Origin: an uncultured Veillonella sp.
Lineage (GTDB): Bacteria; Bacillota; Negativicutes; Veillonellales; Veillonellaceae
DNA length: 64,000 nucleotides
Assembly (NCBI RefSeq): GCF_934230905.1
Contig: NZ_CAKQFJ010000006.1
Coordinates: 26,701 to 90,700, forward strand
Reading direction: 5' to 3'
Under the pieces are notes generated by a model. The model was not told the DNA's origin. It made no database searches and saw only the letters and a program-made list of their open reading frames with translations. A program made the position numbers and the translations under genes. Of the stretch, positions 46,298-54,927 are shown one piece after another. Numbering within the stretch: the first letter of the stretch is position 1; each line of letters begins with the position of its first letter.

Positions 46298-47239
46298 TTA
46301 TTTCATAGCTCCTAAAATTGGAGGTACAATTTGTTTCTTACGAGACATTGTATTTGGTAAGAATACAGCATTATCCTTTACATTTTTACCAAATGCGTTA
46401 ACCACAACAGATTCTACATCACCGCTATAAATCAATGTTGTGCTTTCATCAAGAATATTGGTAACCATAATATAAGATGCAGCATAGCCGTTAGCCGTAC
46501 GAAGATCTTCTAAAGCAGCTACTAATTCAGCTTGTTTGGCCAACACATCAGTTGTATCCATAACGGAAATTTGACCGATAGAAATTGTTTGACCTGCTTC
46601 AGAGAATTCCTTCATATCTGTACGCACGATTTCATCGTTTGTTAAATCAGATATATCTGCACCAGCTTTCAACATGTCTAAACCATAGGATTCAATATCC
46701 ACACCAGCGATGGCAGCTAGTTTATGAGCCATTTCCTTGTCTGTTTCTGTACATGTTGGAGAGCGGAACAATACAGTGTCAGAAATAATAGCAGACAACA
46801 TTAAACCAGCAATATTCTTAGGAATCTCTTGATTATTTTCAATGTAAAGTTTAGTTAAAATTGTATTTGTGCAGCCTACTGGTTCCATGCGAATGAATAC
46901 AGGACCATCTGTTTCAAAGTCACCAATACGATGATGATCGATAACACCACACATATTCATAGATTTATAACCATCGATAATTTGTTTAGATTCATTATGG
47001 TCAGTTAAATATAAATTACCACCATTAGGAGCGAACTCTTCCCAATTTGTAACGATTTGTGGATGTTCAAAACCAAAATGCTGTAATACGTATTTGGTTT
47101 CTTTATTAGCATCACCAGCACATACAGGTGTTGCAGGTGTTCCCATTTGTGTTAATAAATTAGCATAGGAAATAGCAGAACAAATAGAATCAGTATCAGG
47201 GCTTTTATGACCAGCTACAAAAGTTTTTACATCACTCAT
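46298..47239 (-). CDS. ppaC: Manganese-dependent inorganic pyrophosphatase (family II)
   Basis: This 313-residue DHH-family enzyme has F-V-A-G-H-K-S-P-D-T-D (about 6-16), the D-H-H-R-I-G-D-F motif (about 97), and the C-terminal DHHA2 domain ending S-R-K-K-Q-I-V-P-P. No CBS/DRTGG insert is present, so it is the simple type. The start at 47239 follows AGAGGT. The frame extends 37 codons upstream through a TATAAT-containing promoter region, so the longer form is unlikely. Confidence 0.96.
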   Translation of the reverse strand: MSDVKTFVAGHKSPDTDSICSAISYANLLTQMGTPATPVCAGDANKETKYVLQHFGFEHPQIVTNWEEFAPNGGNLYLTDHNESKQIIDGYKSMNMCGVIDHHRIGDFETDGPVFIRMEPVGCTNTILTKLYIENNQEIPKNIAGLMLSAIISDTVLFRSPTCTETDKEMAHKLAAIAGVDIESYGLDMLKAGADISDLTNDEIVRTDMKEFSEAGQTISIGQISVMDTTDVLAKQAELVAALEDLRTANGYAASYIMVTNILDESTTLIYSGDVESVVVNAFGKNVKDNAVFLPNTMSRKKQIVPPILGAMK

Positions 47240-47330
47240 GTTAATACCTCTTTGATATAAATATTTTACAATATCGCTTATGCGATAAATAATCGTTTTA
47301 ACTAGGATATTATACCATAAAACATCTAAA

Positions 47331-47367
47331 AAAACACGCCTATAAGCCATGTTATAAGCGTGTTTTA
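47331..47367 (-). terminator. Rho-independent terminator after the RND operon
   Basis: AACACGC and GCGTGTT arms (with TTATA/TATAA continuing) are followed on the minus strand by seven T residues, about 22 bases past the RND transporter stop. Confidence 0.85.
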
Positions 47368-47388
47368 TTTGTGTTATGAAATTTGGAT

Positions 47389-50300
47389 TTAGTGATTCTT
47401 TTTACGTTTTGTAAAGAATCCAGGGCCAATCTTTTCAATAATGATGAAAAGCATTGGAATAATGAAAATACCAAAGAACGTAGCAGTTGTCATACCTGCT
47501 ACTACTGTGATACCCATCGATGTACGAGCACCAGAACCTGCACCAGTAGAGATAGCCAATGGTAATACACCAAAGATGAATGCAAAAGATGTCATCAAGA
47601 TTGGACGTAAACGTATCTTAGCCGCTTCGATAGCCGCATCTACGATATCCATACCTCGTTCATCAACACGAATCTTAGCATATTCGATAATCAGGATAGC
47701 ATTTTTAGCAGCCAAACCTACTAAAGTTAACAAACCAATTTGCATATAAATATCATTAGCTAACTGGAATTTTCCGGTAAAGTCCAATAAGAATGGTATT
47801 AACGCTGCACCAATCATACCAGATGGTACAGAGAATAATACAGCAAATGGAACCTTCCAAGACTCATACAATGCAGCAAGAATTAAGAATACAAATGTTA
47901 AACCAAGACCTAGAATGAATAATGTTTGAGAACCAGCTTTTAACTCTTCACGAGTTTGACCGCCCCAATCATACGTATAACCTTGTGGTAATGTTTTAGC
48001 AGCTGCCTCTTTTAATGCTGTAATAGCATCACCAGATGAGTAACCACGGGCTTGAGAACCGCCAATTTGTACAGCCATCGCATTATCGAAACGCGTAATG
48101 GAAGAAGGTGTACCTGTCTTTTCTTTTGTAATGTAATTAGCAATGGAAACCATTTGTCCTTTGCTATTACGAACAGCTAACATATTCAAGTTATCTGCAT
48201 TTTGACGGAATGCATCCTCGGCTTGAACAATAACCTTATAATTCTTACCATACGATGTGTAATCATTGACTTGAATACTACCATAGAAGCCTTGCAATGC
48301 TGTGAATATATCAGGTAAAGCTACACCATCTTGAGCTGCTTTTTCACGATTAATTTGGAATTGTAAAGAAGGCGTAGCCGTATCAAATGTTGTGTAAATG
48401 GTTTGAATAGCTGGATTAGTACGTGCTTCTGCAATAAATGCTTGTGCACGTTCAGCCATAACTTCTGGGCTATCCCCTGCCTTATTAATAATATACATTT
48501 GGAAACCACCAGTCTTACCAAGGCCAGGAATAGATGGTGGATTCAATGCTATTACACTTGCTTCTGGAATATTTTTGGCCGCAAAACCAAATACGGCACG
48601 AACCATAGCATTTACAGATTGATCAGAAGATTTACGTTCATCCCAATCTTTTAACACTGCAAAAGAAGCGCCAGCACTAGATTTTAGACCGCCACCTAAC
48701 AGATCAAGCCCAGAAACAGTAAATACTTGTTCAACATTTTCTTTAACACCTGGAGTACCTTCTAAGAAATCTTTGATTTTATCTAGAGTTTCTACAGTAC
48801 GTGCAGACGTTGCACCAGGCGGTTCATTTACCGCAATTAAGAAGTATCCACTATCTTCAGCCGGTACGAAACTCGTTGGCAAGAAATGGAATACAATCCC
48901 TGTGCCAGCAGCAAATACTAGTAATGTAATAACAGTTAAGCTCAAACGATGGCTCAAACGTGCTAATACCTTACCATACCAATCACTAAAACGTTCAAGG
49001 CCACGATTAAACTTATTAAGTTGACGATGAATAAAATCTTCATGTTCTTGTTGTACATGTGGTTTCAACATCGTCGCGCATAGAGCTGGTGTCAATACCA
49101 ACGCAACAATAGCAGAAATAACGACAGAAACGGCAATGGTCAAAGCAAATTGCTTATATAAAATACCTGTCATACCACCCGTAAATGCAACTGGAATAAA
49201 TACAGCAGATAGCACAAAAGCAATACCAATTACAGGGCCTTGTACATTCTTCATTGCTGCAATAGCTGCCTCTTTTGGTGCTAAACCATTATATTTTAAT
49301 TCATATTCAACAGCCTCTACTACTACGATAGCATCATCGACTACAAGGCCGATAGCTAATACCATAGCAAATAACGTCAATGTATTAATAGAAAAGTTTA
49401 ATAGAACAAATGCACCAAATGTACCGAGTAGAGATACTGGTACTGCAATCATAGGTATCAATGTAGAGCGCCAAGATTGCAAGAATACATATACTACAAT
49501 AAGAACCAGCAACAATGCTTCGAAGAATGTGTGCTCTACTTCATTAATTGAAGCACGTACAAATTTAGTATTATCAACGAATTCATGATACTCTAGATCC
49601 TGTGGAAAAGATTTAGATTGCTCTGCTAAGATCTTTTGAACATTTGCAATCGTTTCTAATGCATTTGCATCATTTTGTAATGAAACCGCAAAGCCAGCCG
49701 TTGGACGATGCTCAACAAATAAAACTTCATCAGACGGAACATTTTTATCACGATACGAAGCTTTAGGTGAAAAATCATATCCCTTAGCCCCAACATCAAT
49801 TCTAGCAATATCTTTTAAATGTAATATAGTACCATTAGAAGTTTTAATCGCAATATTACCAAATTGTTGTTCTGTTACAAGACGCCCATCAATTTTGATA
49901 GGATATTGGAATGCTTGTTCTCCATTGGTGGGATTTTTACCAACTGTACCAGCTGCCGCTTGTACATTTTGACTTTTAATAGCAGCTGTTACATCAGAAA
50001 GAGTAACCCCTGCTTTTTGCATTTTACTTGGATCTAACCATACACGCATAGCATAATCAGAGCCAAACTCCTGAACGGAACCTACACCCTTAACACCTTT
50101 AATAGCATCCATCAAATAGTTAGTACCATAGTTTTTAAGAAATGTACTATCAAATGTACCATTAGGAGAATTTAATGAAAAGATATATGCCATATCACCA
50201 GAGGATTTTGTAGTTGTCACACCAACTTGTTGAACCTCATAAGGTAATTGAGATAGCGCAGCTTGTACACGGTTTTGAGTATTTACCGTATCCATATCAG

Positions 50301-50598
50301 CATCACTACCTTGATTGAATTGCAGTGACAAGGAATATGTACCATTACTGGAACTTGTAGACGTCATATAGTCTAAATCTTGCACCCCTACAATTTGTGT
50401 TTCAATAACACTAGCCACCGTATCATTCACAACTTGTGCAGTAGCACCTGTATAAGCAGTACTAACTTGTACTGAGGGTGGAGAAATTTGTGGATATCGA
50501 GCTATCGGAAGGTTAACCATTGAAATCAATCCTGCCAATGTAATCATAATGGCGATAACAATGGCAAAGATAGGCCGATTAATAAAGAATTTCGACAC
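47389..50598 (-). CDS. RND multidrug efflux transporter, AcrB/MexB (HAE1) type
   Basis: This 1069-residue inner-membrane proton antiporter has the HAE1 start F-F-I-N-R-P-I-F-A, twelve membrane segments and two large periplasmic loops. The proton-relay Asp pair is in TM4 (G-L-V-V-D-D-A-I-V-V-V-E), and the G-A-G-S-G-A-R motif is near the end. It starts at a GTG six bases after AGGAGG, 10 bases downstream of the adaptor. Such pumps span both membranes, which supports a diderm host. No TolC-type outer-membrane gene is adjacent. Confidence 0.96.
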   Translation of the reverse strand: MSKFFINRPIFAIVIAIMITLAGLISMVNLPIARYPQISPPSVQVSTAYTGATAQVVNDTVASVIETQIVGVQDLDYMTSTSSSNGTYSLSLQFNQGSDADMDTVNTQNRVQAALSQLPYEVQQVGVTTTKSSGDMAYIFSLNSPNGTFDSTFLKNYGTNYLMDAIKGVKGVGSVQEFGSDYAMRVWLDPSKMQKAGVTLSDVTAAIKSQNVQAAAGTVGKNPTNGEQAFQYPIKIDGRLVTEQQFGNIAIKTSNGTILHLKDIARIDVGAKGYDFSPKASYRDKNVPSDEVLFVEHRPTAGFAVSLQNDANALETIANVQKILAEQSKSFPQDLEYHEFVDNTKFVRASINEVEHTFFEALLLVLIVVYVFLQSWRSTLIPMIAVPVSLLGTFGAFVLLNFSINTLTLFAMVLAIGLVVDDAIVVVEAVEYELKYNGLAPKEAAIAAMKNVQGPVIGIAFVLSAVFIPVAFTGGMTGILYKQFALTIAVSVVISAIVALVLTPALCATMLKPHVQQEHEDFIHRQLNKFNRGLERFSDWYGKVLARLSHRLSLTVITLLVFAAGTGIVFHFLPTSFVPAEDSGYFLIAVNEPPGATSARTVETLDKIKDFLEGTPGVKENVEQVFTVSGLDLLGGGLKSSAGASFAVLKDWDERKSSDQSVNAMVRAVFGFAAKNIPEASVIALNPPSIPGLGKTGGFQMYIINKAGDSPEVMAERAQAFIAEARTNPAIQTIYTTFDTATPSLQFQINREKAAQDGVALPDIFTALQGFYGSIQVNDYTSYGKNYKVIVQAEDAFRQNADNLNMLAVRNSKGQMVSIANYITKEKTGTPSSITRFDNAMAVQIGGSQARGYSSGDAITALKEAAAKTLPQGYTYDWGGQTREELKAGSQTLFILGLGLTFVFLILAALYESWKVPFAVLFSVPSGMIGAALIPFLLDFTGKFQLANDIYMQIGLLTLVGLAAKNAILIIEYAKIRVDERGMDIVDAAIEAAKIRLRPILMTSFAFIFGVLPLAISTGAGSGARTSMGITVVAGMTTATFFGIFIIPMLFIIIEKIGPGFFTKRKKNH

Positions 50599-50608
50599 GT
50601 CCTACCTC

Positions 50609-51742
50609 CTATTGTTTAGCTGTTTCAATTTGAGATTTAGTTAATTCTGTTGCTTGTACTTTTGCACCATTCTTAACCTTAGTTAAACCATCAACTACAA
50701 TTTCATCACCATCTACAAGACCAGATTTAACAATTGTGAAAGCACCTGTAGTACCGCCAAGTTCAATAGCCTTTTGAGATACTGTACCATCTTGTCCAAT
50801 GACATATACAAAGTTTTTATCCATAATTTGTACAATAGCTTTTGTTGGTACTAAAATGGCATTCGTCAATTGTTCACCAGGAGAAATAACGGTAGCAAAC
50901 ATATTAGGTAACAACAAATGATCAGGATTAGGGAAAGAAGCTTTCAAAATAAGCTTACCAGTGGAAGGATCTAATGTTCTTGCAGCTTGAACAACAGAAC
51001 CTACACCGCTTTTATACTCTTCGCCATTAGCAAGTCGTAATTTTAAATTAGTACCACTTGTTTCGTCACCAGAACGACTATTCATAAATTCGAGATATTC
51101 TTGTTCAGTCATGCTAAATTCTACAAAAATAGGGTCTACAGAATCAATAGTTACCAACGTTGTAGAGCCTGCATTAACAAATGTACCTACATCAACAGCA
51201 TCAATACTCAATGTGCCAGAATATGGAGCATATATAATAGTATCACCTAAATTATCTTGAGCAATTTTTAATGCTGCTTGTTGCGCTTCCACAGCTGCTT
51301 TAGCTTGTTCTGCAGCAGAACGTTGCGTATCCACTCGTTGACGTGCAATAGCATCTTGACTAGCCAAGGTTTCATAACGACCTAAATCAGTTTCAGCATT
51401 TTGATAATCTGCATTAGCTCTAGCTACATTTGCTTCTGCTGTTGCTACATTAGATTCATACTGACGAGAGTCAATACGGTATAATGGTTGACCAGCTACT
51501 ACTTGGTCTCCCCCTTTAACATATTTTTCAACCACATATCCAGTCACACGGGCATGTACAGCCACTGAGTTCTCTGCTTTAATCGTACCAGTGTACGTTT
51601 GATCAACTTGCGCATTTTGCGATACGATTTTATATGAATTTACAGCCACATCAGTTCCTTGCTGCTGTTGGCTACCACAACCTGCTACCAGTAATGCTGA
51701 TACTGTTAATACTGCTAACATGCGTGAATAACGAGACTTCAT
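50609..51742 (-). CDS. RND efflux periplasmic adaptor lipoprotein (MFP family)
   Basis: This 377-residue adaptor has a lipoprotein signal with lipobox L-V-A-G-C at Cys22. The HlyD/AcrA fold follows: barrel-sandwich halves (V-x-A-R-V-T-G-Y-V and A-P-Y-S-G-T-L), an alpha-hairpin coiled coil between them (about 100-165), then beta-barrel and membrane-proximal domains. It bridges the RND pump and an outer-membrane channel. It is first in a two-gene operon with a near-consensus promoter. Confidence 0.95.
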   Translation of the reverse strand: MKSRYSRMLAVLTVSALLVAGCGSQQQQGTDVAVNSYKIVSQNAQVDQTYTGTIKAENSVAVHARVTGYVVEKYVKGGDQVVAGQPLYRIDSRQYESNVATAEANVARANADYQNAETDLGRYETLASQDAIARQRVDTQRSAAEQAKAAVEAQQAALKIAQDNLGDTIIYAPYSGTLSIDAVDVGTFVNAGSTTLVTIDSVDPIFVEFSMTEQEYLEFMNSRSGDETSGTNLKLRLANGEEYKSGVGSVVQAARTLDPSTGKLILKASFPNPDHLLLPNMFATVISPGEQLTNAILVPTKAIVQIMDKNFVYVIGQDGTVSQKAIELGGTTGAFTIVKSGLVDGDEIVVDGLTKVKNGAKVQATELTKSQIETAKQ

Positions 51743-51767
51743 TACATGTTCTCCTTTTCATAACACT

Positions 51768-51793
51768 AAATTTATAAAATCCAAATTTATAAA
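51768..51793. repeat. Direct repeat in the RND operon leader
   Basis: AAATTTATAAA occurs twice (51768-51778 and 51783-51793) with a 15-bp period between the -10 and the start of the adaptor gene. It could be an operator for a pump repressor or simple AT-rich duplication. Confidence 0.4.
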
Positions 51794-51804
51794 TATCTCA
51801 ATAT

Positions 51805-51833
51805 ATTGTACTTTATTCCCCTACAATAGTCAA
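51805..51833 (-). promoter_or_regulatory. Sigma-A promoter of the RND operon
   Basis: -35 TTGACT (51828-51833), 17 bp, -10 TACAAT (51805-51810), about 60 bases before the adaptor start. Confidence 0.72.
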
Positions 51834-51951
51834 GATTTCCATACGTCATAAAGCACTTATAAAGCTAGATATTATCTATACTTTTATACATTTAGTTGTG
51901 TACAATCTCACACTATATTTTGTTGACTTTTACAACTAAATATGGAGAAAA

Positions 51952-52002
51952 CAAAAAAATATCGAGAATATGAATCAAACAAATTGAATCTTATTCTCGA
52001 TA
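51952..52002 (-). terminator. Rho-independent terminator after ssrA
   Basis: ATCGAGAATA(A)GATTCA and TGAATC(A)TATTCTCGAT arms are followed by seven T residues on the minus strand, 16 bases past the tmRNA CCA. Confidence 0.9.
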
Positions 52003-52017
52003 TATACATATCTGATA

Positions 52018-52359
52018 TGGTGGAGATGAGGAGAGTCGAACTCCTGTCCAAAAGCGTTGCCATATAGACTTCTCCGAGCACAGTCTATGATTTAAATCTC
52101 AAGTACCTATCGCTCACAGACAAACTACAGTACTCCAGTTCATGTTGTCTCGCCTAATTCATATGAACGACTAAATTAAGCCAGCCTACGGTTTGACGTC
52201 CATTCACACTTGGTAGGCACAAGTATGAGGGACGTAGCTTATGCAGCTAATGCAAAATTTTCTTCTGCGTTTAAATGTTTTCCCACCGTTTAACGGCCCA
52301 ATGGAACGCCGACTCGCTATCTATACCACACTCGCCCCTGTCGAAACCTTTACATCCCC
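52018..52359 (-). ncRNA. ssrA: Transfer-messenger RNA (tmRNA)
   Basis: A 342-base one-piece tmRNA. The 5' GGGGATG pairs with 3' CATCTCC ahead of an encoded CCA. The T-arm GGAGTTCGACTCTCC lies next to the 3' end. The tag frame at 52239-52268 encodes A-E-E-N-F-A-L-A-A followed by TAA, a normal ALAA degron; the exact resume codon could be one codon earlier. It rescues stalled ribosomes together with SmpB (gene at 55331-55801). It has its own promoter and terminator. Confidence 0.97.
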
Positions 52360-52379
52360 ATGGGTTTGATGGTTTATCT

Positions 52380-52408
52380 ATCATACCCCTAATGTATATT
52401 CATGTCAA
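52380..52408 (-). promoter_or_regulatory. Sigma-A promoter of ssrA, inside the 3' end of bioF
   Basis: -35 TTGACA (52403-52408), 17 bp, -10 TATGAT (52380-52385). The -35 lies within the last codons of bioF and the -10 just past its stop. The mature 5' end is 21 bases past the -10, consistent with a short leader removed by RNase P. Confidence 0.75.
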
Positions 52409-53552
52409 CTAGTAATTCATGCAGCGATTGTGCGACATAATCAAGTTGCTCTTTGCTATGAGCAGCAGTCACCGTCATGCGGAGGCGACTTTCACCAACA
52501 GGAACCGTAGGAGGCCGAATAGCAGTAATAATAATGCCTCGTTCTTCTAACTCACGGGCCAATGTTAAGGCTCGATCATTCTCGCCTACCACAATCGGGA
52601 ATATCGGTGTTTCATCATCACAATCAATGCCCATAGCCTGTAATTTATATGCTATATACACAGTATTATCACGTAATGTATCGACCACAGATGGTTCATC
52701 TCGTACAATTCTTAGGGCCTCTAAAGCCGCACCGATATCCGCCGGGGACAAAGCTGTAGAAAATATAAAGCTACGACTATAGTTAATCAGGTATTCTATC
52801 AATTCCTTACGCCCCGCCACGTAGCCGCCAACAGAACCTAAGGCCTTGCTCAAGGTACCAAGCTGTACATCTACATCGGTAAGACCAAAATGATGAGCCG
52901 TACCTCGCCCATTTCCGATGACACCGGTCGCATGCGCATCATCTACCATAAGAAGAGCATTATATTCCTTACTTAACTCATACAGCCTATCTAATGGTGC
53001 AATATCTCCATCCATACTAAATACACCATCAGTAATGATCATTTTATACGCAGATTTATAATTCTTAAGAATATATTCAGCATGTTCTACATCTTTATGT
53101 TTATACCGCTCAATATGAGCTCCACTAAGGCGACATCCATCGATGATACTAGCATGGTTTAATTCATCACTAATGATAATACTATTTTTATCCATTAAAG
53201 CCGTAATCGTTCCTACGTTTGCCATATATCCAGTATTAAAAATAAGGGCTTGTTCTGTATTTTTAAAATCAGAAATTGCTGTTTCAAGTTCGTTAAACAA
53301 TGGAAAAGATCCAGATGTAAGTCTTGCACCCCCAGATCCTGTACCATAGTGTTGAACTGCCTGTATAGCAGCTTGTTGTACACGTACATCATGAGTAAGA
53401 CCTAAATAATTATTGGAAGCCATCATGATAAACTCTCGATTTCCACATTTAACTCGAACAGCATCTAGAGGTTCATAAAATTTAATACTTCTCTTATTCT
53501 GTGCTTGTTCTTTAGCAACTAATAGGTCCTTAAAATTTTGAAAATAATCCAC
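52389..53552 (-). CDS. bioF: 8-amino-7-oxononanoate synthase (BioF); KBL-like alternative
   Basis: This 387-residue PLP enzyme of the alpha-oxoamine synthase family condenses pimeloyl-CoA with alanine in biotin synthesis. The PLP Lys236 is in G-T-L-S-K-A-L-G; D-E-L-N-H-A-S, D-G-V-F-S-M-D-G-D and D-D-A-H-A-T-G are intact. The sequence alone could also fit glycine C-acetyltransferase, but the location one base after bioW makes BioF the better call. Confidence 0.93.
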   Translation of the reverse strand: MDYFQNFKDLLVAKEQAQNKRSIKFYEPLDAVRVKCGNREFIMMASNNYLGLTHDVRVQQAAIQAVQHYGTGSGGARLTSGSFPLFNELETAISDFKNTEQALIFNTGYMANVGTITALMDKNSIIISDELNHASIIDGCRLSGAHIERYKHKDVEHAEYILKNYKSAYKMIITDGVFSMDGDIAPLDRLYELSKEYNALLMVDDAHATGVIGNGRGTAHHFGLTDVDVQLGTLSKALGSVGGYVAGRKELIEYLINYSRSFIFSTALSPADIGAALEALRIVRDEPSVVDTLRDNTVYIAYKLQAMGIDCDDETPIFPIVVGENDRALTLARELEERGIIITAIRPPTVPVGESRLRMTVTAAHSKEQLDYVAQSLHELLVDMNIH

Positions 53553-53553
53553 G

Positions 53554-54279
53554 TTACCACCGTACCAATACTGTCGTATTTTCTAAATAATCAACTATCT
53601 CCTGAATGGGCTCATTTGAGTCAACGAAAAATACACGTCCACCAATAGGGTTACCCATTTTTTTCATATGCGGAATGCGATGATACACACCACCACAAGC
53701 TACATATCCAACTGTATAGTCTGGATCATCAGACCAGCATAATTCCCCAACAATTCCTGGACAAGACTGTACTTTTGTGGCTAATACCAGAGCTTCACGC
53801 ATATGTACATTCATCGACCTATTTTCAGCCCCAGATGCATCCATATGACTCACACGTACACCACGAAGGTGATTAGCATCTAATCTTACACCGGTCTGAG
53901 CATCCATCAAAATGGCACCACGCATATTATCTGGCAATTTTTCTAATTCTATAAAAGAATTTTCTACTGCTTTATGACTCACAACAGACTGTAGTATTTC
54001 TTTAGCTAATTCATGTGAACTTTCTACCGATTTAGTTGTATGTTCCTCAATGTCTAAACAATCGACATACGTAATATCATTATCTGATACAGCATCTATA
54101 CGAATATTAATAAAGTCTGATTTTCCTTTACTATGATGCAAAGCCCGATGAATTAAAGAAGATGCTACTGATTCCAATTCACATTCATTTACAATGCGTT
54201 CAGCCCCAGATATATGACGTCCCCCTTCTTCATGCGGACCACCTTCAGCACCACGCATACGTATACTATATAGCCCCAT
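53554..54279 (-). CDS. bioW: 6-carboxyhexanoate--CoA ligase (pimeloyl-CoA synthetase)
   Basis: This 241-residue enzyme activates free pimelate to pimeloyl-CoA. The BioW signatures are present: S-I-R-M-R-G-A near the start, H-I-S-G-A-E-R-I-V (about 22-30), and R-G-V-R-V-S-H-M-D (about 139-147). A C-terminal G-G-R-V-F-F-V sits near residue 217. Its start shares one base with the preceding stop (TAATG), so translation is coupled. The bioW route needs a supply of pimelate rather than the BioC/BioH route. Confidence 0.95.
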   Translation of the reverse strand: MGLYSIRMRGAEGGPHEEGGRHISGAERIVNECELESVASSLIHRALHHSKGKSDFINIRIDAVSDNDITYVDCLDIEEHTTKSVESSHELAKEILQSVVSHKAVENSFIELEKLPDNMRGAILMDAQTGVRLDANHLRGVRVSHMDASGAENRSMNVHMREALVLATKVQSCPGIVGELCWSDDPDYTVGYVACGGVYHRIPHMKKMGNPIGGRVFFVDSNEPIQEIVDYLENTTVLVRW

Positions 54280-54773
54280 TATCGTACAACCCTTCTTAGT
54301 GCACCATGTGACGCTGCAGATACAACCTTTTTAAATACAGCTGTCATTATAGGAGCCACAATTGCAGTAAAAATCATACCAGGTACTGCGAGCATAACCA
54401 TAGCTAAAGCACCTTTTCCAACGTAAATAGATAGTGTTAATCGAGCTACCGTCGAAGCAATAGGACCACTTAAAATAACGCCAAGCATATGATTCTTACA
54501 AATCCACAATAAGAAACCAACTACCAATCTAAACTGCATAGCTATAGCAACACTCAAAATATTTTGTGTCCCTAATGCTAGCCCGATAAGACTAGATAAA
54601 CATCCACTAATGATGTACTTTTTAAAACCAAAAGCCGCACAAATTGCCACTGCAAGAGGTGCTGATAACTGAAACTCAATACCTGGCACAAGATTAGGGA
54701 TTTTAATAGCTCCTAAAATTGTAATCATTGCTGTTAGAATACCAATCTCTGTGATTTGACGAATTTGACTCAT
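54279..54773 (-). CDS. ECF-transporter S-component-like membrane protein in the biotin operon
   Basis: This 164-residue protein has five or six hydrophobic segments, P-N-L-V-P-G-I-E-F near residue 27 and small-residue-rich helices, resembling ECF S components. No ATPase or T component is adjacent, so it would use a shared energising module. It lies first in the operon with bioW and bioF behind a candidate BirA-controlled promoter. That suggests it imports biotin or a precursor such as pimelate; this is inference, and it is not an obvious BioY. The start at 54773 follows GAGGTG. Confidence 0.75.
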   Translation of the reverse strand: MSQIRQITEIGILTAMITILGAIKIPNLVPGIEFQLSAPLAVAICAAFGFKKYIISGCLSSLIGLALGTQNILSVAIAMQFRLVVGFLLWICKNHMLGVILSGPIASTVARLTLSIYVGKGALAMVMLAVPGMIFTAIVAPIMTAVFKKVVSAASHGALRRVVR

Positions 54774-54798
54774 AATGCACACCTCATCATAAACATAT

Positions 54799-54832
54799 AT
54801 TGTTAACTACAAAATATACCTTTGTTTACATT
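54799..54832. promoter_or_regulatory. Candidate BirA operator 1
   Basis: ATTGTTAAC, 16 bp, GTTTACATT: a 7-of-9 inverted repeat resembling the Firmicutes BirA site (GTTAAC half-sites). It overlaps the downstream edge of the -10 and the probable transcription start. Confidence 0.6.
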
Positions 54833-54858
54833 ATAAGAAAATGTGTGATTTTTATCAA
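54830..54858 (-). promoter_or_regulatory. Sigma-A promoter of the S component-bioW-bioF operon
   Basis: -35 TTGATA (54853-54858), 17 bp, -10 TATAAT (54830-54835). Both boxes are overlapped by candidate BirA half-sites. Confidence 0.78.
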
Positions 54859-54884
54859 CTTATGTTTGGTATTAAGTTAACAAT
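54851..54884. promoter_or_regulatory. Candidate BirA operator 2
   Basis: TTTATCAAC, 16 bp, GTTAACAAT: one strong and one weaker half-site (6 of 9), same spacing as operator 1, covering the -35 box. Confidence 0.5.
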
Positions 54885-54891
54885 ATACATA

Positions 54892-54920
54892 AAAATAAGG
54901 GACTGTAAAACAGTCCCTTA
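54892..54920 (-). terminator. Rho-independent terminator after the glucosaminidase-like gene
   Basis: AAGGGACTG and CAGTCCCTT arms are followed on the minus strand by TTATTTTTAT, a few bases past the stop at 54928. Confidence 0.88.
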
Positions 54921-54927
54921 ACCATAT

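Noticed and set aside
47240..47350. 37-codon upstream extension of the family II pyrophosphatase
   Set aside because: It overlaps a TATAAT-bearing promoter region and the RND terminator; the conserved protein begins at the ATG after AGAGGT.
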